NCBI GenBank assembly: GCA_004559845.1
Contig: SFWW01000029.1
Span: 1 to 12,944 of the forward strand
DNA from: a bacterium
GTDB lineage: Bacteria > Bacteroidota > Bacteroidia > Bacteroidales > Muribaculaceae
DNA length: 12,944 nucleotides
Direction of reading: 5' to 3'
Program-made: the position numbers and the translations under genes
Shown here: piece after piece, positions 7,119 through 12,944 of the stretch
How the letters are laid out: every line of letters begins with the position of its first letter
Numbering within the stretch: position 1 is the stretch's first letter
Notes under the pieces: generated by a model
Database searches by the model: none
Seen by the model: only the letters and a program-made list of their open reading frames with translations
What the model was told of the DNA's origin: nothing

Positions 7119-7328
7119 GAAAAGTTCTTTAAAAATATGTGCCGCATCAAAGCTGATTGGGATACTCTTCAAATTTTTATGAAATCCCGAGTAAGCAACC
7201 CATTTTGCCAATGGCGGGCCTCAACCGAAAGGTGTATCTGCGGATACCGGAGGATTACAAAGGTGTGGGTGCCCTCAAATCCTGTATTTATCGGAGTTTC
7301 ATCACATCCCTTTGGTGTGGCTTTTTTA
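7119..7328 (+). ncRNA. 6S-like small RNA, candidate Bacteroidales-1 RNA
   Basis: About 210 nt between a consensus promoter and a U-tract fold into one long interrupted hairpin. The closing stem is 7141-7152 with 7310-7321 (12 consecutive pairs, two of them G-U), extended by GGAT/ATCC (7160-7163 with 7306-7309). After a lopsided interior loop (15 versus 3 bases) comes 7179-7190 with 7291-7302 (11 of 12 pairs), then 7195-7202 with 7266-7272 (one bulge). The apical arm has CCT/AGG, CCG/CGG and GTATC-TGCG-GATAC (7219-7253). A rod with interior loops closed near both ends is the architecture of 6S RNA, which binds the RNA polymerase housekeeping holoenzyme. The Bacteroidales-1 motif is known to lie downstream of the L20 gene, as here, with a phylum-type promoter and terminator. 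Small reading frames across it look unlike proteins. The ncRNA call is strong; the 6S identity is inference. Confidence 0.75.
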
Positions 7329-7332
7329 TAGA

Positions 7333-7382
7333 AGCGATGGCTCGCGTATGGCACCAAAAGCCACGAGCTATCGCTTTTTTTT
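7333..7382 (+). terminator. Second intrinsic terminator after the small RNA
   Basis: AGCGATGGCTCG (7333-7344) pairs with CGAGCTATCGCT (7364-7375), 12 bp with one G-U pair. An inner TGGC/GCCA helix closes a 7-base loop, and a run of eight T follows (7375-7382). The small RNA's own closing stem is already followed by six T (7322-7327), so two terminators stand in tandem. The RNA may end at either, giving about 210 or about 264 nt. Confidence 0.9.
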
Positions 7383-7445
7383 GCAAATCATGTGTTTAGC
7401 CACAGGCAATTCGAGCCCATGGCGCCACCTATTTAATATATTGCT

Positions 7446-7991
7446 ATGATGGAGATGCAAAGCAGTGTGATTCGGATTTCAATCGAAAACCAAATTGAAA
7501 AATATTTGTTGGAGCAAAAGCGCTTCGACCCCGTGAAAATGCCTGACATCACCGATTTGGAATCGTGTTGGCAAACCATTGCCGATGCCTATTTGCCCGA
7601 TGGCGTGCGCGAATTTGCCGCCTATCCTTTGGCTTCGCTGGGATGGATGATGTATGTGGGCATGGCTGTGGCGAAATTTTGGGATGCCGATTGGCAGCGC
7701 TATTCTCAAGCGCCCAATCTCTACCAAATGCTGCGCGATATGCGGGGCTACGATGCAATGGATGAGGCGATTGCCGACCAAGTGCTCCGCGTGGGCAAGC
7801 CTGAACAAGAAAGCCTCGCCAAGGTGGTGATGCACTGTGCTCAAATTGCCCACGATGTAATCACACATTCTGCTATCGAGCCTTCCACACCGCAGGCGTT
7901 TGTGGCGTATGTGGATGCTTTGCACGCCCTTTATGCCATGGGTGCTGCCACTCAGCTCTATGCCATGGGCTACAGAATGCAACGCTTATAG
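7446..7991 (+). CDS. Conserved Bacteroidales protein of unknown function
   Basis: This 181-residue protein has no signal peptide or clear membrane segment, so it is probably cytoplasmic and mostly helical. Its most distinctive stretches are KMPDITDLESCWQTIADAYLPDGVREFA (two blocks, residues 31-58), PLASLGWMMYVGMAVAKFWD (61-80) and a C-terminal HALYAMGAATQLYAMGYRM with the YAMG repeat. I recall close relatives in Bacteroidales genomes annotated only as hypothetical; no function is known to me. Possible starts are Met1, Met2 and Met4, which make little difference. I find no good promoter in the 63 bases before it, so it may depend on read-through past the terminator at 7333-7382 or on an atypical promoter. 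The 101-base gap after it contains the promoter of the DUF1599 gene. Confidence 0.85.
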   Translation: MMEMQSSVIRISIENQIEKYLLEQKRFDPVKMPDITDLESCWQTIADAYLPDGVREFAAYPLASLGWMMYVGMAVAKFWDADWQRYSQAPNLYQMLRDMRGYDAMDEAIADQVLRVGKPEQESLAKVVMHCAQIAHDVITHSAIEPSTPQAFVAYVDALHALYAMGAATQLYAMGYRMQRL

Positions 7992-8023
7992 CAGCGCCAA
8001 ATCAAAGATTATAGCCCCGAGAA

Positions 8024-8055
8024 TGTGTGGATTACAAGAAAAAATCGTAAATTTG
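8024..8055 (+). promoter_or_regulatory. Promoter candidate for the DUF1599-DoxX pair
   Basis: TAAATTTG (8048-8055) matches the -7 consensus exactly. TGTG (8024-8027) lies 20 bases upstream where TTTG is expected, a one-base mismatch. Transcription would begin near 8062, about 30 bases before the ATG at 8093. Confidence 0.6.
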
Positions 8056-8092
8056 CCTCACTGAATTGTTTTTTTAAAAAACTCATCTCAAT

Positions 8093-8638
8093 ATGTGCAA
8101 CACAAATAGCCAATACGACGAGGTGATTGCCACATGCCGCAATCTGTTTGTGAAAAAGATGGCAGACTACGGACCGTCGTGGAGAATATCTCGTCCACAA
8201 ACCATCACCGACCAAATTTTTATCAATGCCAAGCGCATTCGCACCATTCAAATCAATGGCGAAGCAAAAATTGCCGACGATATTTATTCTGAATACATCG
8301 GCATCGTGAACTATGGCGTGATTGGTTTGATTCAATTGGAAAAGGGATTTGCCGACACCATCGATATTTCGAGCGACGATGCCATCGCTCTCTACGATAA
8401 GCATATATCCGAAACCAAGCATTTGATGATGAACAAAAATGCCGACTATGGTGAGGCGTGGCGCGATATGCGACCCGATAGCTATGCCGATTTCATTCTC
8501 ACGAAGGTGGCGCGCACCAAGTCGATTGAAAACCACAATGGCAAAACACTGGTGAGCGAGGGCATTGCCGCCAACTATCAAGACATGATTAATTATGCAG
8601 TGTTTGCTCTCATACGCCACAACGAGGGCTCAGAATAA
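8093..8638 (+). CDS. DUF1599 protein with two tandem copies of the domain
   Basis: The 181-residue protein consists of two copies of the same domain. Residues 8-85 align with 101-179 almost without gaps, about 27 identities by eye. Shared landmarks are ADYGxxWRxxRP (24-35 and 117-128), a following Arg-rich helix (KRIRTIQ and ARTKSIE), NG, and an INYxVxxLI segment near each end. Both copies look intact. DUF1599 domains also occur in phage proteins and have been grouped with nucleotide-modification-associated domains; the ADYG motif is reminiscent of all-alpha NTP pyrophosphatases, but no activity is established. No signal peptide is seen, so it should be cytoplasmic. It lies 20 bases before the DoxX/MauE-like gene and is likely co-transcribed with it. 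Confidence 0.88.
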   Translation: MCNTNSQYDEVIATCRNLFVKKMADYGPSWRISRPQTITDQIFINAKRIRTIQINGEAKIADDIYSEYIGIVNYGVIGLIQLEKGFADTIDISSDDAIALYDKHISETKHLMMNKNADYGEAWRDMRPDSYADFILTKVARTKSIENHNGKTLVSEGIAANYQDMINYAVFALIRHNEGSE

Positions 8639-8658
8639 GGAATAAACTTCATCCGCCT

Positions 8659-10071
8659 ATGACCATTTTCAAACTCCCCAATTGGGCTGAAAAAATTGCC
8701 AACAAAAAATGGAACCATGCTTTGGTGTGGTGCCTAAGGTTGGTTTTGGGTGCCGTTTTCATCTTCTCCGGCTTCACAAAAGCCATTGACCCATGGGGCG
8801 GATACTACAAAATTATTGAATACTGCCACGCCTACGGCTTCCAAAGCCTCACTTCGGTGGCACTTGCCCTATCGTTTGCACTCGCTGCCATCGAATTTAT
8901 GTTTGGCATGTTTGTGCTCACCGGTGCCTATCGCCGCGGCGCCACCGCACTACTCATAGGCATGATGGCAGTGATGCTACCGCTCACCCTCGATTTGGCT
9001 ATCACCAACAGAGTGCCGCATTGCGGATGCTTTGGCGAGGCAATAGTGGTGAGCAATTGGGCTTCGTTTTGGAAAAATGTGGCACTCACCATGGCTTTGG
9101 TGTATCTCACCTTCTTCAACCGACGCGTGCACGGCATCTACGGCCCGGCGGTGAACTGGGTGGTGGGCGTAATATCCTTTGCCTTTGTGGCTACGGTGGC
9201 GTATAACGGCTACTTTAAGCAGCCGCTCATCGATTTCGGCGCATTCCCGGTGGGGAGTACCCTTGTCGACACTGCTGATAGCACAGCCACCAATGCTTCC
9301 ACCGATATGGTGTTTGTGTACGAGAAAAACGGCGTAAGAAAATCGTTTGCCCTCGATAGCGTGCCCGACGAAGCCGACGGCTGGCAATTCGTGGAGCGAT
9401 ACTATAAAGCCGGCAAAGAGCCCCAAGCAGCGCGTGCGTCACAAGCCATCTCCATCTTTGATGAGGGCGTCGACGTTACATCCGATGTGCTTCCCGCCAC
9501 CCGCCCCGTGGTGCTATTTCTTTTCCCTGACCTCAAGGGCGTGAACATCAGCTATTCGTTTAACCTCAACGAAATTTATGCCCATGCCACCGAGCAAGGC
9601 TACGATGTGATAGCCCTCACATCGGCGGAGGATAGCCACATCAAGTGGTGGAACGATATCTCGATGGCTGCCTACCGCACCTATCACATCGACGATAGCC
9701 AACTCAAATCTATTGCCCGTGGAAATCCCGCAGTGGTAGTGGTGGAACATGGCAAACTTCTTTGGAAGCAAACCCTCGCCTCGCTCAACGACGATAAAGT
9801 GCGCCACCCGGGATATCCCGTGAACCAATACAATGCCGACTATCATCCCCAAAATGTGCTCGCAAAAGCCGTGCGCTATTTCTTGCTGGCACTCCTTTTG
9901 CTGCTGATAGTGAACCGTGCCTATCTCTTCTACAGATTGTTCCGCAAAAAGAATGCAAAATCCACCTCCCAAACCGAAGAACCTGCAGAACAACCTGCAG
10001 AACAATCCGCAGAAGAGCCTCAATCGCAAAACTCGCCTGCCGAAGCAGAAAATTGTGATAAAGATTCCTAA
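8659..10071 (+). CDS. DoxX/MauE-like membrane protein with a thioredoxin-like domain (BT_3928-type)
   Basis: The N-terminal part (about 20-185) has five membrane segments (roughly 20-40, 64-90, 95-113, 138-153, 163-183) and DoxX/MauE landmarks: FIFSGFTKAIDPWG and the cysteine motif HCGCFGEA (121-128). Residues 215-380 are soluble. The part from TRPVVLFLFPDL (281 on) has a thioredoxin-like layout, ending with a GNPAVVVVEHGKLLWK strand pair, but lacks a CxxC at the expected site. A sixth membrane segment lies at about 405-427. The tail is charged and contains EPAEQ-type repeats. Known MauE-type proteins support disulfide or redox maturation of exported proteins; a related envelope role is inference. 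It follows the DUF1599 gene by 20 bases and precedes tpiA, whose promoter begins just after its stop. This gene order is, to my knowledge, common in Bacteroidales. Confidence 0.85.
   Translation: MTIFKLPNWAEKIANKKWNHALVWCLRLVLGAVFIFSGFTKAIDPWGGYYKIIEYCHAYGFQSLTSVALALSFALAAIEFMFGMFVLTGAYRRGATALLIGMMAVMLPLTLDLAITNRVPHCGCFGEAIVVSNWASFWKNVALTMALVYLTFFNRRVHGIYGPAVNWVVGVISFAFVATVAYNGYFKQPLIDFGAFPVGSTLVDTADSTATNASTDMVFVYEKNGVRKSFALDSVPDEADGWQFVERYYKAGKEPQAARASQAISIFDEGVDVTSDVLPATRPVVLFLFPDLKGVNISYSFNLNEIYAHATEQGYDVIALTSAEDSHIKWWNDISMAAYRTYHIDDSQLKSIARGNPAVVVVEHGKLLWKQTLASLNDDKVRHPGYPVNQYNADYHPQNVLAKAVRYFLLALLLLLIVNRAYLFYRLFRKKNAKSTSQTEEPAEQPAEQSAEEPQSQNSPAEAENCDKDS
9982..10017 (+). repeat. Three 12-bp tandem repeats in the DoxX gene tail
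   Basis: CCTGCAGAACAA occurs twice in direct succession (9982-10005), followed by a diverged copy TCCGCAGAAGAG (10006-10017). Each unit encodes a four-residue step of the acidic tail (PAEQ, PAEQ, SAEE). The number of units keeps the frame, so copy-number change would only alter tail length. Confidence 0.8.
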
Positions 10072-10075
10072 AAAT

Positions 10076-10107
10076 TTTGGTTAATTACCCAACCTCAAGT
10101 AACTTTG
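10076..10107 (+). promoter_or_regulatory. Promoter of tpiA
   Basis: TTTG (10076-10079), 20 bases, TAACTTTG (10100-10107): a full match to the Bacteroidota consensus, starting four bases after the stop codon of the upstream gene. The predicted start near 10114 gives a leader of about 45 A/T-rich bases. tpiA can therefore be expressed independently of the DUF1599-DoxX pair. Confidence 0.8.
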
Positions 10108-10158
10108 CAAAAAAATTACAAAACATCTATAATCAACATATTTTAATTACTTAATTCA

Positions 10159-10917
10159 ATGAGAAAAAATCTTGTAGCAGGCAACTGGAAAATGAACACC
10201 ACCGTTGCCGAAGGCGTACAGCTCGCAAAAGAAGTGAATGAAGCAGTGGCAGCAGCAGGCGAATTGAAATGCGACGTGGTGATTGGCGTGCCTTTCACAC
10301 ACCTCACCGCTGTGAAAAATGTAATCAACATTGAAAAAGTGGGACTCTCTGCAGAAAACTGCGCCAACAAAGAAAAAGGTGCCTACACCGGCGAAGTGAG
10401 CGCAGCTATGGTGGCTTCCACTGGTGCCAACTATGTGATTCTTGGACACAGCGAACGCCGTGAATATTATAACGAAACACCCGAAATCCTCAAAGAAAAA
10501 GTGGATTTGGCGCTCGCCAACGGGCTGAAGGTGATTTTCTGCTGCGGTGAAAGCCTCGAGCTCCGCGAAGCCGGCACCTACGAAGACTTTATCAAAGCTG
10601 AATTGAAAGATTCGCTCTTCCACCTCTCGGCTGAACAATTTGCCAACATCGTAATCGCTTACGAACCTATCTGGGCTATCGGTACCGGCAAAACTGCCAC
10701 CAGCGACCAAGCTGAAGAAGTGCACGCATTCATTCGCTCCTTCCTCGCCGAAAAATATGGCGAAACCGTGGCTAACGACACCACCATCCTCTATGGCGGT
10801 AGCTGCAAGCCGAGCAATGCTCCCGAACTCTTCGCTAAGCCGAACATCGACGGCGGACTCATTGGCGGCGCATCTCTCAAAGCTGCCGACTTCATGGGCA
10901 TCGTTACTGCTTTCTAA
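10159..10917 (+). CDS. tpiA: Triose-phosphate isomerase
   Basis: TpiA interconverts dihydroxyacetone phosphate and glyceraldehyde 3-phosphate in glycolysis and gluconeogenesis, in the cytoplasm. The 252-residue length is typical of the TIM-barrel family. The catalytic residues are visible: N9 and K11 in AGNWKMN, H97 in YVILGHSERR, and E169 in AYEPIWAIGTG. The flexible phosphate-gripping loop follows (about 170-180), and the phosphate-binding LYGGS and GGLIGGASL segments lie near 211-215 and 232-240. It has its own promoter and no obvious functional link with its neighbours. Confidence 0.98.
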   Translation: MRKNLVAGNWKMNTTVAEGVQLAKEVNEAVAAAGELKCDVVIGVPFTHLTAVKNVINIEKVGLSAENCANKEKGAYTGEVSAAMVASTGANYVILGHSERREYYNETPEILKEKVDLALANGLKVIFCCGESLELREAGTYEDFIKAELKDSLFHLSAEQFANIVIAYEPIWAIGTGKTATSDQAEEVHAFIRSFLAEKYGETVANDTTILYGGSCKPSNAPELFAKPNIDGGLIGGASLKAADFMGIVTAF

Positions 10918-10948
10918 ACGGAGCAATTAGCAATACCTTACAGCAAAA

Positions 10949-10979
10949 TTGGTTACAAAGATATTTTTTCTTATCTTTG
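10949..10979 (+). promoter_or_regulatory. Promoter of the SPOR-domain gene and probably folE
   Basis: TTG (10949-10951) is followed by 20 bases and TATCTTTG (10972-10979), an exact -7 match. The predicted start is near 10986, giving a leader of about 90 bases. The -7 box is the first eight bases of the right arm of the inverted repeat at 10951-10984. Confidence 0.65.
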
Positions 10980-10984
10980 TAACC
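10951..10984. repeat. 13-bp perfect inverted repeat over the promoter
   Basis: GGTTACAAAGATA (10951-10963) and TATCTTTGTAACC (10972-10984) are perfect reverse complements separated by TTTTTTCT. The right arm contains the -7 box of the SPOR gene. The repeat could be an operator for a dimeric regulator. Because GATTTTATTATT follows, it could also act as a weak terminator for tpiA. The sequence is certain, the role is not. Confidence 0.75.
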
Positions 10985-11075
10985 GATTTTATTATTAATC
11001 ATCGCAACCCCCTGATTCTTACAGCTTCTGACCAATGAGGAGATTGCACCAAATGTGGATTAATCAAGCTTAGCT

Positions 11076-11612
11076 ATGAAAAGATTTCGAAACCAACACT
11101 CGTTTCTCTCTCTCGCTTTGGCAATGCTCATAGCATTGTTTGCAACCGCTATGGTGGTGGCGCAAGTGAATGTGAACGCTCCCAATGCGCTTAAAAAACG
11201 CTCCAACGCTCCCGCAAGCCAAAAGCAAGAAAGCAAGCCTGCGGAAAAACCACATCCACAGGGGAATAGGGCTAAGCCACAAAGCCATAACGACGGTGTG
11301 GCTGTGGCACCAAATGGCTCGGTAAATGGCACCGTAGCCACCGGAGTGGTGTCGGGATACCGCGTACAAGTGCTCTTTACCTCCGCAAAAAATGGCAGAG
11401 CCTTGGCACAACAAAGAGCTCGAAAAATCGCACTCAAATATCCGCAATATCGTTCCTATATGACCTACGTGGCACCACGATGGCGATTACGCATCGGCGA
11501 TTTTAAAAAATACGATCAAGCACGCTCCGTAGCCAACCTCATCAAGCGCAATTTCCCCGAAATGAGAGCTGATGTGGCAATAGTGGGCGACAAAATCAAA
11601 ATCTACAAATAA
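11076..11612 (+). CDS. Secreted SPOR-domain protein
   Basis: The 178-residue protein starts with a Sec signal peptide (MKRFRNQH, hydrophobic segment 10-28, cleavage probably near AQ at 29-30). A Pro/Lys/Asn-rich, presumably disordered linker follows (about 30-92). Residues 94-176 form a SPOR domain: GYRVQVLFTSA, a helix with AQQRARKIALKYP, the MTYVAPRWRLRIGDFKKYDQA segment, and a second helix and strand ending GDKIKIYK. SPOR domains bind glycan strands stripped of peptides, usually at the division septum, so a periplasmic cell-wall role is likely. The gene has its own promoter and sits 69 bases before folE, with which it may share a transcript. Confidence 0.9.
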   Translation: MKRFRNQHSFLSLALAMLIALFATAMVVAQVNVNAPNALKKRSNAPASQKQESKPAEKPHPQGNRAKPQSHNDGVAVAPNGSVNGTVATGVVSGYRVQVLFTSAKNGRALAQQRARKIALKYPQYRSYMTYVAPRWRLRIGDFKKYDQARSVANLIKRNFPEMRADVAIVGDKIKIYK

Positions 11613-11681
11613 TTCTTTTGCCCTAATTTAGGGGGATGAAAAGCACCTACAAGGCGCTGAGCAAAACCCCAACATTTTACG

Positions 11682-12263
11682 ATGGATAACAATAGCAAAT
11701 TATCAAATCCGGAATTAATCAACCAAATAGCCGAGCACTACAAAGCAATCCTTCAGCTCATAGGAGAAGACCCCACGCGCGAAGGACTGCTCAAAACACC
11801 ACAACGAGCCGCGAAAGCACTGCTCGAAAACACCCTGGGCTATCAAAAAAGCGGACATGATATCATCACCACTGCCATCTTTCAACACCCCGGCTCACAA
11901 ATGGTGGTGGTAAAAGACATTGAATTTTATTCACAATGCGAACACCACATCCTCCCATTTTTTGGAACAGTGTCGATCGGATACATTCCCGACGGAAAAA
12001 TCGTGGGACTCAGCAAACTCGCACGCATGGTTGATGTGTATGCCCGACGACTACAAGTGCAAGAACGCCTCACAAAAGATATTTGCACCACACTCGCCGA
12101 AGCATTACCCAATAAAGGTGTAATCGTACGCTGCCAAGCACAGCACCTCTGCATGAAAATGAGAGGAGTGGAAAAGCAACAATCCACCACCGTCACCTTA
12201 GAATACACCGGCAATTTTCATGACGTGAACCTCAGAAACGAGTTTTTCGACCTCATTAAGTAA
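11682..12263 (+). CDS. folE: GTP cyclohydrolase I
   Basis: FolE converts GTP to 7,8-dihydroneopterin triphosphate, the first step of folate (and tetrahydrobiopterin-type) synthesis; it acts as a cytoplasmic decamer. The 193-residue product is typical for this phylum and shorter than the E. coli enzyme mainly at the N-terminus. Zinc ligands are C86 and H89 in YSQCEHHILPF and C157 in CQAQHLCMKMRG; catalytic histidines are H88 and H155. Other landmarks are EDPTREGLLKTPQRAAKA (29-46), VGLSKLARMVDVYARRLQVQERLT in two blocks (108-131), and the C-terminal NLRNEFFDLIK. I see no separate strong promoter in the 69 bases before it, so co-transcription with the SPOR gene is likely. Confidence 0.98.
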   Translation: MDNNSKLSNPELINQIAEHYKAILQLIGEDPTREGLLKTPQRAAKALLENTLGYQKSGHDIITTAIFQHPGSQMVVVKDIEFYSQCEHHILPFFGTVSIGYIPDGKIVGLSKLARMVDVYARRLQVQERLTKDICTTLAEALPNKGVIVRCQAQHLCMKMRGVEKQQSTTVTLEYTGNFHDVNLRNEFFDLIK

Positions 12264-12310
12264 AAAATTACCCCATAAATAAATTTTTTCTAAAGTTTTT
12301 CGCTAAAAAT

Positions 12311-12341
12311 TTTGTCAGTTCAAGAAAAGTTACTAATTTTG
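12311..12341 (+). promoter_or_regulatory. Promoter of the tRNA operon
   Basis: TTTG (12311-12314), 19 bases, TAATTTTG (12334-12341): full agreement with the Bacteroidota consensus. Transcription would begin near 12348, about 25 bases ahead of the first tRNA. Confidence 0.8.
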
Positions 12342-12373
12342 TACCCGCAAACGAGAGACAACCTCTCGCAATC

Positions 12374-12449
<76 letters not shown>

Positions 12450-12489
12450 AGTTCTTTAAAATAGCAATCCTTTTAGGGAAAGCAAATTT

Positions 12490-12562
<73 letters not shown>

Positions 12563-12570
12563 CACAAGAT

Positions 12571-12657
12571 GTCCAGGTGGCGGAATTGGTAGACGCGCTA
12601 CTTTGAGGGGGTAGTGAACAATGGTTCGTGTGAGTTCGAGTCTCATCTTGGACACCA
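12571..12657 (+). tRNA. tRNA-Leu (GAG), CCA encoded
   Basis: This class II tRNA has acceptor GTCCAGG paired with CTTGGAC (12647-12653), discriminator A, and CCA at 12655-12657. The anticodon stem is CTACT/GGTAG with loop TTGAGGG, giving anticodon GAG. The long variable arm GAAC-AATG-GTTC is typical of tRNA-Leu. It is the last gene of the tRNA operon, 8 bases after the second tRNA-Gly. Confidence 0.96.
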
Positions 12658-12659
12658 AA

Positions 12660-12702
12660 TAGTGGCAAGAGCAATACAAACAGCTCTTGCCACTAATTTT
12701 TT
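12660..12702 (+). terminator. Intrinsic terminator of the tRNA operon
   Basis: TAGTGGCAAGAGC (12660-12672) and GCTCTTGCCACTA (12683-12695) form a perfect 13-bp stem with a 10-base loop, followed by TTTTTT (12697-12702). It begins three bases after the CCA of tRNA-Leu. Confidence 0.95.
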
Positions 12703-12779
12703 CCCACAAGTCTTACCCATCAGCCGAAAAGCTCAGTAGAAACGTAACCATCCGAAACAGGCCGTCCGGCTGGGGATGA

Positions 12780-12814
12780 AAAAAATCTCACGAGGGTTAT
12801 TCGTGAGATTTTTT
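12780..12814. terminator. Bidirectional terminator at the end of the IS66 transposase gene
   Basis: AAAAAATCTCACGA (12780-12793) and TCGTGAGATTTTTT (12801-12814) form a perfect 14-bp stem with a 7-base loop. It ends in T-runs on both strands. On the minus strand the last codons of the transposase lie in one arm and its stop codon in the loop. It would stop transposase transcription and also insulate the element from outside transcription arriving from the tRNA side. Confidence 0.85.
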
Positions 12815-12944
12815 GTAGTAGTATGGTAGTAGTTGTTTGATTTGTTCGGGCGGGGTGTCGTCGTGCAGGTTGTTGAGCACATGGGTGAGCCATTCCAATG
12901 GGTTGATGCCGACGATGTCGCAGCTTTCGAGCAGCGAGTAGTAG
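12797..12944 (-). CDS. IS66-family transposase (TnpC-type), C-terminal 48 residues only
   Basis: Read on the minus strand from the right edge, 48 codons precede the TAA at 12797-12799. The residues YYSLLESCDIVGINPLEWLT, then VLNNLH and PPEQIKQLLP, match the IS66 C-terminal element (a helical segment with the NPxEWLxxVL motif). The DDE catalytic domain would lie further right, outside the window. The visible part has no frameshift, so the element may be intact. Confidence 0.85.
   Translation of the reverse strand, partial: YYSLLESCDIVGINPLEWLTHVLNNLHDDTPPEQIKQLLPYYYKKSHE

Larger units (their letters stand above)
12744..12944 (-). mobile_element. IS66-family insertion sequence, one end, continuing past the right edge
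   Basis: The transposase end at 12797-12944 identifies the family. The element's left boundary is proposed at 12744, where GTAACCATCC begins: IS66-family ends usually start with GTAA, and this is the only such tract suitably placed beyond the transposase stop. If right, the family's usual 8-bp target duplication would be GTAGAAAC (12736-12743), to be matched at the unseen other end. The family call is strong, the exact boundary is inference. Confidence 0.6.

Noticed and set aside
7092..7399. Short plus- and minus-strand reading frames of 60-80 codons over the small RNA
   Set aside because: Their peptides have no recognisable composition or motif, they overlap one another, and the segment is better explained by promoter, base-paired RNA and two terminators.
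11621..11633. CCCTAA-T-TTAGGG palindrome before folE
   Set aside because: It is short, overlaps no good promoter match, and could easily be chance in A/T-rich spacer.

Overview
The window is chromosomal DNA from a member of the Bacteroidota, most likely the order Bacteroidales. Three things point there. Promoter candidates repeatedly match the phylum's own consensus, TTTG then about 20 bases then TAnnTTTG. No clear Shine-Dalgarno sequences precede the genes. The gene families include a DUF1599 protein, a DoxX/MauE-like membrane protein and an IS66-type transposase with Bacteroidales-like sequence. A narrower placement (for example Muribaculaceae) cannot be settled by eye.

Left part (1-3499): a secreted META-domain (HslJ-like) protein is read on the minus strand and runs off the left edge. 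It is divergent from a large exported tetratricopeptide-repeat protein that starts with TTG. The divergent spacer carries two promoters and two small hairpins.

Central part (3354-7017): the classical translation operon thrS-infC-rpmI-rplT (threonyl-tRNA synthetase, IF3, L35, L20). It has a strong promoter candidate and a structured leader before thrS, hairpins ahead of rpmI and rplT, and a strong terminator after rplT.

Immediately downstream (7081-7382) is a well-supported non-coding RNA. It has a near-perfect promoter, then about 210 nt that fold into one long interrupted hairpin ending in a U-tract, followed by a second terminator. Its position after rplT and its fold fit the 6S-type RNA known in this order as the Bacteroidales-1 motif. 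It is the most interesting element here.

Right part (7446-12263): a conserved protein of unknown function, a duplicated DUF1599 protein, a DoxX/MauE-like membrane protein with a cysteine-less thioredoxin-like domain, tpiA, a secreted SPOR-domain protein, and folE. At least three promoters divide these into short transcription units. A 13-bp perfect inverted repeat overlaps the promoter of the SPOR gene.

End (12311-12944): a tRNA operon (two identical Gly-GCC genes and Leu-GAG) with its own promoter and terminator, then the end of an IS66-family element whose transposase is read on the minus strand and continues past the right edge. Apart from this element the window is core-genome in character. 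I see no CRISPR array, phage or defence system.
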